Positions 60,101-64,000 of a DNA stretch of 64,000 nt are shown here, piece after piece. The stretch's first letter is position 1, and every line of letters begins with the position of its first letter. A program made the translations under genes and the position numbers. The notes beneath the pieces were generated by a model. The model was not told the DNA's origin. It saw nothing but the letters and a program-made list of their open reading frames with translations, and did no database searches. This stretch comes from JAPSGB01 sp963775185 (GTDB lineage Bacteria; Myxococcota_A; Polyangia; Polyangiales; Polyangiaceae): positions 62,001-126,000 of the forward strand of contig CAVZIE010000015.1 in the NCBI GenBank assembly GCA_963775185.1, written 5' to 3'.

Positions 60101-61556
60101 CTTCGCGCTGCAAGCGCCGGATCCCGCCGCGGATGCCGGCGCCGTTGGGGATCACGTCGTCGGCGTTCAGACCGTGGAGTACGGACTCGTCGCCGGTCGC
60201 GATGACGACGCGCATCTGCGCGGCGTGGGCGGCCGCGATCAGCTCGTCGATGCCGGTCTGCGGGACGATGCCCACCTCCACGACCGCGGCCACGCCGTCG
60301 CTGCGCGAGAGCGACAGCACCAGCGCGCCACGCGCCGCCATGATCCGCGCTCGCTCTTCCAGCGCCTCGTCGAGATTCGCGCCGGCGCGCTGCGGCGGAC
60401 ACAGCACCCATCCGTCGCGTCGCTGCACCTCGACCGGGTGCTCCGGGTCGAACAACGACGTGACCACCGCGCGCACCTGATCGGCGGAGACCTTGCCAGC
60501 CAGCACGAGCTCGCCGATCTCGAACTTGTCGCGCGCCACCAGCTCGCCGTCGATCACCAGACAGTCCACGCGATCCAGGCGACGCAACACCTCCGGCTCG
60601 ACGACCAGCACGTCGCGATCCGCCAGCGCGCGGCCAAGCCGGGCCGCGAACGCGTCGCGCCCGTAGCGCGCGGGCTTGGGCAGACCGCCGAACAAGGCGG
60701 CGACCGCGCGCTGGAAGCTGCGCGTGGTGAGGAAGCTCACGCCGAAGCCGCCTAGCGACACTACCCAGGCGCGATCCGCGTACTCTTCGATGGGGCCGCG
60801 GGGCAGCGGCATGGGCCGCGGCTCGACACGGGCGTGCTCCGGATCCGGCTCCGCCGGTTCGCTGCATAGCTCCGGCTCGCGGCGTTCCCAGGTGAAGCGA
60901 CGGGAGCGCGTCTCGGCCAGCAGCAGCCGCCGGTGCATCGCGTCCACGAGCGAGCTCGCCGGGCGCTGCGCGACGCCCTGGACCATCGCCAGCGCCAAGC
61001 TGAGCGCCAGATCGGCGCGCCGCGTGCCGAGCCGCTCGTCGAGCCCGCGCCGCAGCCGCGGCGAGGCCTTGAGCACCGCCAGGACGGCGGCGGCGTTGCC
61101 CGCGACCGACGACGGCGACAGCACGGACAGGCGCAGCGCCGCGCCCACGACCAGCCCGGCGATGTCCGCGGCGAGCTCGAGCAGCAGTCGCTCCTCCGGC
61201 TCGCTGTCGGAGGGATGTTCGCGGCTGTCGTCGCCGAAGCCGGCGCGGTCCAGGCCCGCGAGCCGCTCGGCCTCTTCCACGACGCGCTCGAGGTGCGCGA
61301 CGCTGTACGCGTTCTCCTCGAAGGCGACGACCACGCGACGCGTGTGCGGATTGACCTCGACCCAGCTGACCTTGCCGAGCCGGTCGAATTCCTCCTGGAT
61401 GCGTCGCGTGAACGCCTCGAGCTCGTCGGCGGCGATCTCGCGGAACTCGATGTGCGCACGCGTGGCCCCGGCCCAGGACCGTCGCGTTCGCTGCCCGAAC
61501 AGCTTGAACGCACTCGAGAGCACGCTTGGCCACCGCATGTATCTACTTGATGGCAC
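57102..61556 (-). CDS. Giant cation-transporting P-type ATPase (CtpH/CtpI-like)
   Basis: A 1484-residue membrane pump. The catalytic half has TGES near 769, membrane motif SVPEGLPLLATAAQL, phosphorylation site CVDKTGTVTQGR near 926, MLTGDHPSTAEAIA, and VAMVGDGANDAPA near 1203. PEGLP rather than CPx indicates the Ca/Mg-type rather than heavy-metal group. The first 600 residues contain a small HMA-like domain (HIEFREIAADELEAF...) and a second P-domain-like region without the catalytic Asp motif (VDCLVIDGELV near 330, VIATGDES near 452). This duplicated plan is known from large mycobacterial CtpH/CtpI. Ion unknown. It starts three bases after the upstream gene's stop, so they are one operon. Confidence 0.88.
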   Translation of the reverse strand: MPSSRYMRWPSVLSSAFKLFGQRTRRSWAGATRAHIEFREIAADELEAFTRRIQEEFDRLGKVSWVEVNPHTRRVVVAFEENAYSVAHLERVVEEAERLAGLDRAGFGDDSREHPSDSEPEERLLLELAADIAGLVVGAALRLSVLSPSSVAGNAAAVLAVLKASPRLRRGLDERLGTRRADLALSLALAMVQGVAQRPASSLVDAMHRRLLLAETRSRRFTWERREPELCSEPAEPDPEHARVEPRPMPLPRGPIEEYADRAWVVSLGGFGVSFLTTRSFQRAVAALFGGLPKPARYGRDAFAARLGRALADRDVLVVEPEVLRRLDRVDCLVIDGELVARDKFEIGELVLAGKVSADQVRAVVTSLFDPEHPVEVQRRDGWVLCPPQRAGANLDEALEERARIMAARGALVLSLSRSDGVAAVVEVGIVPQTGIDELIAAAHAAQMRVVIATGDESVLHGLNADDVIPNGAGIRGGIRRLQREGRAVCLVSRGPSAGLACADCSIGLVPEGGAPPWGAHLLCRDDLIDVRFILHACVQARHVAKQSVNIALGAATLGTLVSAGGLLPLTTRRVIAVVNSATVVSMVNGLRVSGALVRRALPAPRDRTPWHALDARGVLARLGTSEDGLSRASAIERREPRPPGKPALVELAEDVTDELFNPLAPLLAAGAGLSAVVGSIPDAAMVGGVMVFNAVVGGVQRFRTERAIRVLATSAARRALVRRGGALTEIADRDLVIGDIVLLTAGDVVPADCRILEGEGLEVDASSLTGESLPVAKAPAPSFESEVADRSSMLYEGTSLAAGRATAIVVATGDETEARRGTVNVGPNPSQSGVELRLRSIIDLTAPVALGAGVGLVGAGLLRGRKLEDLIGAGVSLAVASVPEGLPLLATAAQLAAAERLSRRGALVRNARSIEALGRVDVICVDKTGTVTQGRIELSSVSDGEVEEPIAGLPAAHLGVLAAALRATPDPRFGERRADPTDAALTRAGLGAAVRESQGAGGWERVSELPFEAGRGYHAVLGRTEAGVVLSVKGAPEAILPNCTRWERASGRVALDDAARAELHDAASRLALRGLRVLAVAERTGQNEDGFAPGRLVGLTFRGFLAFSDPVRPSAALALERLRSAGVRTVMLTGDHPSTAEAIASELQLLGDQLVLTGADLSAMSDDELDACITRVAVFARVTPAQKVRVVRALQRAGRVVAMVGDGANDAPAIRLANVGVAIGEHSTAAARGAADVVLTDERIETLVDAIVEGRAMWASVRDAVSILIGGNLGEIGFTLAAGLVDGKPPLNARQLLLVNLLTDVAPAMAIALRPPSRETLESLATEGPEASLGKPLNRDIAARAAVTALGAGGAWLIGRFTGSAERARTIGLIALVGTQLGQTIAAGGTSRPVLVTSLGSSALLATIVQTPFVSGFFGCTPIGPVGWATALGASVAATAAGAYFPRLAENAISRLRLGDALMADDVPPHAIPATVDDGTGTS

Positions 61557-61559
61557 GGA

Positions 61560-62216
61560 TCAGGCGGCCGTTGAAGCCGCTATCCGCACCGGCGCCTGCA
61601 TGATGCTGTGGAATGGCGACAGGACCGCGGCCAGACGCGCGGCCGGACGGGCTGCGCGGAAGCTGTCCCACGCCGGAAGTCGCGACTCGAGCGCGGTCAC
61701 CCGCGCGGTTCCAACCCGCACGCTTCCGCTGGAGTCGCCCCGGAACCGGACCAGCCCGCCCGGCTCGCACTGCAACGTCGCGATCCGCCCTCGCCCGGGC
61801 AGCCGCGGTCCGAGCGCACGGAAGCGAAACGAGACGCGCGTTCCGTCGTCGGCGTCGACGTCCACACCGTCCGGCGTCCGCGTGAAGCGCGCGAGGGTCT
61901 TCGGCAGCGCCCACAACTCGCGCCCGCCGGCGAGCGACGCTTCGCTGTCCACGTACATGACCGCGACGTGATAGCCGCGCACCGTGCCCGACTGGGCTCT
62001 CGCGCGCGTGAGAGCCGGCATCCAGATCAGCTCGCTATACTCGAGCGGCGACGGCGCGCGGTATTCGACGTAGGCGAGGACGCCGGTGCACATGCCGGCA
62101 ACGGAGACCGGCTCGAGCGGCGGCGGCACGACCACCGCGTGCCGCGGGACCAGGTACGGGCAGAACACGGCGAAGCCGTGCGTGTCCCAGGGCGGCGCGG
62201 GATAGACGCCGCTCAC
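61560..62216 (-). CDS. Acetoacetate decarboxylase-like protein
   Basis: A 218-residue protein resembling the acetoacetate decarboxylase (ADC) superfamily: CTGVLAYVEYRAPSPLEYSEL, GYHVAVMYVDSEASLAGGREL and WALPKTLARF correspond to the core beta-cone and the GREL(W/F)GLPK signature. True ADC uses a Lys pair to form a Schiff base; the Lys in LPKTL is at the signature position but decarboxylase activity is unproven, as many relatives act on other substrates. Starts at a GTG (62216) overlapping the TGA of the upstream lipoprotein (GTGA), so translationally coupled. Confidence 0.82.
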   Translation of the reverse strand: MSGVYPAPPWDTHGFAVFCPYLVPRHAVVVPPPLEPVSVAGMCTGVLAYVEYRAPSPLEYSELIWMPALTRARAQSGTVRGYHVAVMYVDSEASLAGGRELWALPKTLARFTRTPDGVDVDADDGTRVSFRFRALGPRLPGRGRIATLQCEPGGLVRFRGDSSGSVRVGTARVTALESRLPAWDSFRAARPAARLAAVLSPFHSIMQAPVRIAASTAA

Positions 62217-62992
62217 TGACGACAGATGTTGTACGGGATGATCGAACTTTGCGCGCACTGGGTACCGCCGTCGCACGCGGACGGGTCGTTACCGCAGAAC
62301 ACGACGTCGTTGCACGTGTCCTCGCACAGCACCTGGTTGTACAGCGTCACGGGGTTTCCCTGTGGATCCTGCACCTGCACGCGGTGGCCGCAGCACACCT
62401 GGCCCGGACAGTCCTCGGGGCCGTCGCAATACAGATCGGTGCTTTGTTGGCACGGCTGGCCGAGCGGCGTGCAGGCGGTCTGCCCCTGCAGGAAGTAGCA
62501 GCAGTAGTCGCTGCTCGCCGCGCAGGTCTGGTTCCCGCAAGTGATCTCGCCTGCGCCGGTTCCTCCGCCTGCGCCGGTACCGCCCGTCGCGCCGCTGCCG
62601 CCCGTGCCGCCCGTCGCGCCGGTGCCGCCCGTCGCGCCGGTGCCGCCCGTCGCGCCGGTGCCGCCCGTCGCGCCAGTGCCGCCCGTCGCGCCGGTGCCGC
62701 CCGTCGCGCCGGTGCCGCCCGTCGCGCCGGTGCCGCCGAAGCCGCTGCCGCCCGTGCCCGCCGTTCCGGCGACCGCCCCCGTGCCGCCGAACCCGCTGCC
62801 CGCGGTCGCGCCTGTACCCGCGCTGCCGGCTTGCGCGCCGCTTCCGCCGGTGCCGGTTCCGCTGCTCCCACCGCTTCCGCCGGACGAGCCCGATGAACCA
62901 CCGCTACCGTTGCCGCCGAACAAGTCGTTGCTGCTGCTGCCGCACGCGACGCCGAGCAGCAGCACGGCCGGGATCAAGAGCAAGCGCCTCAT
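62213..62992 (-). CDS. Cys-rich lipoprotein with GATGGT repeats
   Basis: A 259-residue lipoprotein. Leader LLLIPAVLLLGVAC with lipobox, then about 130 residues of Gly/Ser/Thr/Ala linker with seven exact GATGGT units, then a Cys-rich domain of about 85 residues (ITCGNQTCAASSDYCCYF, CPGQVCCGHRVQVQDPQGNP, CEDTCNDVVFCGNDPSACDG, ending YNICRQ). Same plan as the 3208-3969 and 41921-43624 proteins. ATG at 62992 begins the leader. Confidence 0.82.
   Translation of the reverse strand: MRRLLLIPAVLLLGVACGSSSNDLFGGNGSGGSSGSSGGSGGSSGTGTGGSGAQAGSAGTGATAGSGFGGTGAVAGTAGTGGSGFGGTGATGGTGATGGTGATGGTGATGGTGATGGTGATGGTGATGGTGGSGATGGTGAGGGTGAGEITCGNQTCAASSDYCCYFLQGQTACTPLGQPCQQSTDLYCDGPEDCPGQVCCGHRVQVQDPQGNPVTLYNQVLCEDTCNDVVFCGNDPSACDGGTQCAQSSIIPYNICRQ
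62612..62737 (-). repeat. 18-bp tandem repeat, 7 units, coding for GATGGT
   Basis: The unit GTCGCGCCGGTGCCGCCC (plus strand) is repeated seven times with one single-base variant (CCAGTG). Inside the lipoprotein gene, frame-preserving. Confidence 0.92.
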
Positions 62993-63041
62993 GCCGGGAA
63001 GTGTCCCCGACATCAGAGCGCGGCACAATGGATCCCGCGAA

Positions 63042-64000
63042 TCAATCTGGACGCGCCCACGCGTAGACATGCGAACCCGAGAAGCGTCGGTCACCGGGAT
63101 CGTGCCCTTCGAGCGGCTCGAGTGTCGTGACGTCGAACAATGCCAGCCTGGCTGAAGTTCCGTGCGAGACCGCGTAGTAGCGAGCGTCGAGCGTCTGGGT
63201 CACGCCGCGCGCGTTCGGCAGCTCGATCGCACGTACCAGCGCGCCGTCCCGAAGCCGCCAGAACACCAGCAGACCGCCGCGCGGGCTGGTCGTCGCGACG
63301 ACTCCACGCTGCTTGTCGATCCACACGCTCAGCGTCTCGCCGACCATCCGCGACACTACTTCGCGTGGCTCGAGGAGCTGCGAGAGCGGCCCATTGCCGA
63401 TCCTCAGCGACACGCCGCCCGGCGTGGTGTCCTCCGGCAAACCATCTCGCGGCGCGGACACCACCGCGAACTCGCGTCGCCCGGCGAACGCGATGTGACC
63501 GGTGTTGATGCGCGGGCTCTCGACCGGGAATCGCTCGAGCAGCTTGCGCGTCGCGATATCGACGAACGTGACGCACGGCATCTCTTCGTCCGACGCCACG
63601 TCGCCGCCGCCGTTGGTGACGGCGAGCGTCCTGCCGTCGTCCACGAGCACGCAATCGTGCGGGCGTACGCCGAAGGTCGGAAAGCGATCGAGCGGCGCGA
63701 AGCTCTTGCCGTCGCGAACCGAGATCACGCCGCCGCGCGTCGAGAGTTCAGTCTCGACGGCGAGCACGACGTCGCCGCCGCGGGTGAACGCACCGTGACC
63801 GTAGAACGCGTGGCCCGTCAGCGGCGCGATCTTGGCGAGCACGCGCCGCTCGACGAGATCGACGTAGCACGCGCCGGGACCGCGCTTCTCGAACAGCGCC
63901 GCCTCGTGCCGGCGCTTCGGGTGCACCGCAAAGCCGTGAGCCAGGAAATCGAGCGGTATCCGCGCCGGTTCGGCATCCCCCCCATCCAGGTCCAGCAGAT
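63042..64000 (-). CDS. DUF1513-family beta-propeller protein (5' end outside window)
   Basis: The minus-strand frame is open to the right edge, with ...IPLDFLAHGFAVHPKRRHEA preceding the internal Met at 63926, so the true start is beyond 64000. The text RGPGACYVDLVERRVLAKI, AFYGHGAFTRGGDVVLAVE and FPTFGVRPHDCVLVDDGRTL matches DUF1513, WD40-like propellers often found with iron-uptake imelysin genes. Those neighbours would lie outside the window. A REP-like sequence (63955-63980) lies within the coding region and reads DAEPARIP. Confidence 0.85.
   Translation of the reverse strand, partial: LLDLDGGDAEPARIPLDFLAHGFAVHPKRRHEAALFEKRGPGACYVDLVERRVLAKIAPLTGHAFYGHGAFTRGGDVVLAVETELSTRGGVISVRDGKSFAPLDRFPTFGVRPHDCVLVDDGRTLAVTNGGGDVASDEEMPCVTFVDIATRKLLERFPVESPRINTGHIAFAGRREFAVVSAPRDGLPEDTTPGGVSLRIGNGPLSQLLEPREVVSRMVGETLSVWIDKQRGVVATTSPRGGLLVFWRLRDGALVRAIELPNARGVTQTLDARYYAVSHGTSARLALFDVTTLEPLEGHDPGDRRFSGSHVYAWARPD
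63955..63980 (+). repeat. REP-like copy inside the DUF1513 gene
   Basis: GGTATCCGCGCCGGTTCGGC followed by ATCCCC matches the dispersed core with about three differences but lies within coding sequence, where the protein shows DAEPARIP. Confidence 0.5.

Noticed and set aside
1..64000. CRISPR arrays, tRNA and rRNA genes
   Set aside because: The only direct repeats are 18-bp coding minisatellites without spacers. I saw no TpsiC-loop plus acceptor pairing and no rRNA sequence.

Overview
This 64 kb window is a contiguous piece of a high-GC chromosome that reads as a myxobacterium (Myxococcota, most likely the Polyangiales side). The signs are two proteins with MYXO-CTERM-type C-termini, a PilZ protein of the kind common in Myxococcus, an AgmX/PglI-like C-terminal domain, a very large Hanks-type kinase fused to ATPase and TPR regions, and several Gly/Ser/Thr-rich lipoproteins. 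No tRNA, rRNA, CRISPR array, prophage or biosynthetic gene cluster was seen.

Layout. Positions 1-1.1 kb hold the 5' part of a group II intron, with its reverse transcriptase running off the left edge. 1.1-3.2 kb carries a DUF99 protein, a tiny Lys-rich protein, a lipase and a TPR protein. 3.2-12.6 kb carries a repeat-bearing lipoprotein, a patatin phospholipase translationally coupled to the 1478-residue kinase, and a divergent TPR lipoprotein with an AgmX-like partner. 12.6-16.9 kb holds a PilZ protein and a dnaJ - HAD phosphatase - proC - matrixin-like protease run. 16.8-24.6 kb holds two very large lipoproteins, one with an esterase domain whose two halves are in reversed order, and thyX. 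24.7-31 kb holds an MscS channel, a von Willebrand A lipoprotein, a membrane sulfatase, a TonB/AgmX-like protein and an outer-membrane barrel. 31.3-37.7 kb holds phosphoketolase and an LpoA-like lipoprotein - tsaE - mlaE operon. 37.7-41.3 kb is the sdhCAB operon. 41.3-50.6 kb is surface lipoproteins, a FolB-cupin fusion, a membrane acyltransferase, an OmpA-like protein, a MYXO-CTERM protein, an aminotransferase and a TraB-family protein. 50.6-56.3 kb holds a DyP peroxidase, soluble transhydrogenase, a TMTC-like GT-C protein, ilvE and a TerB-like protein. 56.3-64 kb holds a lipoprotein, a giant P-type ATPase, an acetoacetate-decarboxylase-like protein, another repeat lipoprotein and a DUF1513 protein that leaves the right edge.

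Most of the content is ordinary chromosome: central carbon metabolism (sdhCAB, xfp, sthA, ilvE, proC), one-carbon/folate genes (thyX, folB), envelope proteins and signalling. The noteworthy layers are: (i) a dispersed palindromic intergenic repeat (core GGTTCCGCGCCGGACCGGCA) present singly or as inverted pairs at about seven intergenic sites, including a 187-bp composite with a long internal hairpin; (ii) three genes (thyX, an outer-membrane barrel, a membrane acyltransferase) that each need exactly one +1 frame correction; (iii) an esterase with permuted domain order; (iv) 18-bp in-frame tandem repeats in four unrelated exported proteins. Function calls rest on motif recognition by eye; no database search was possible.
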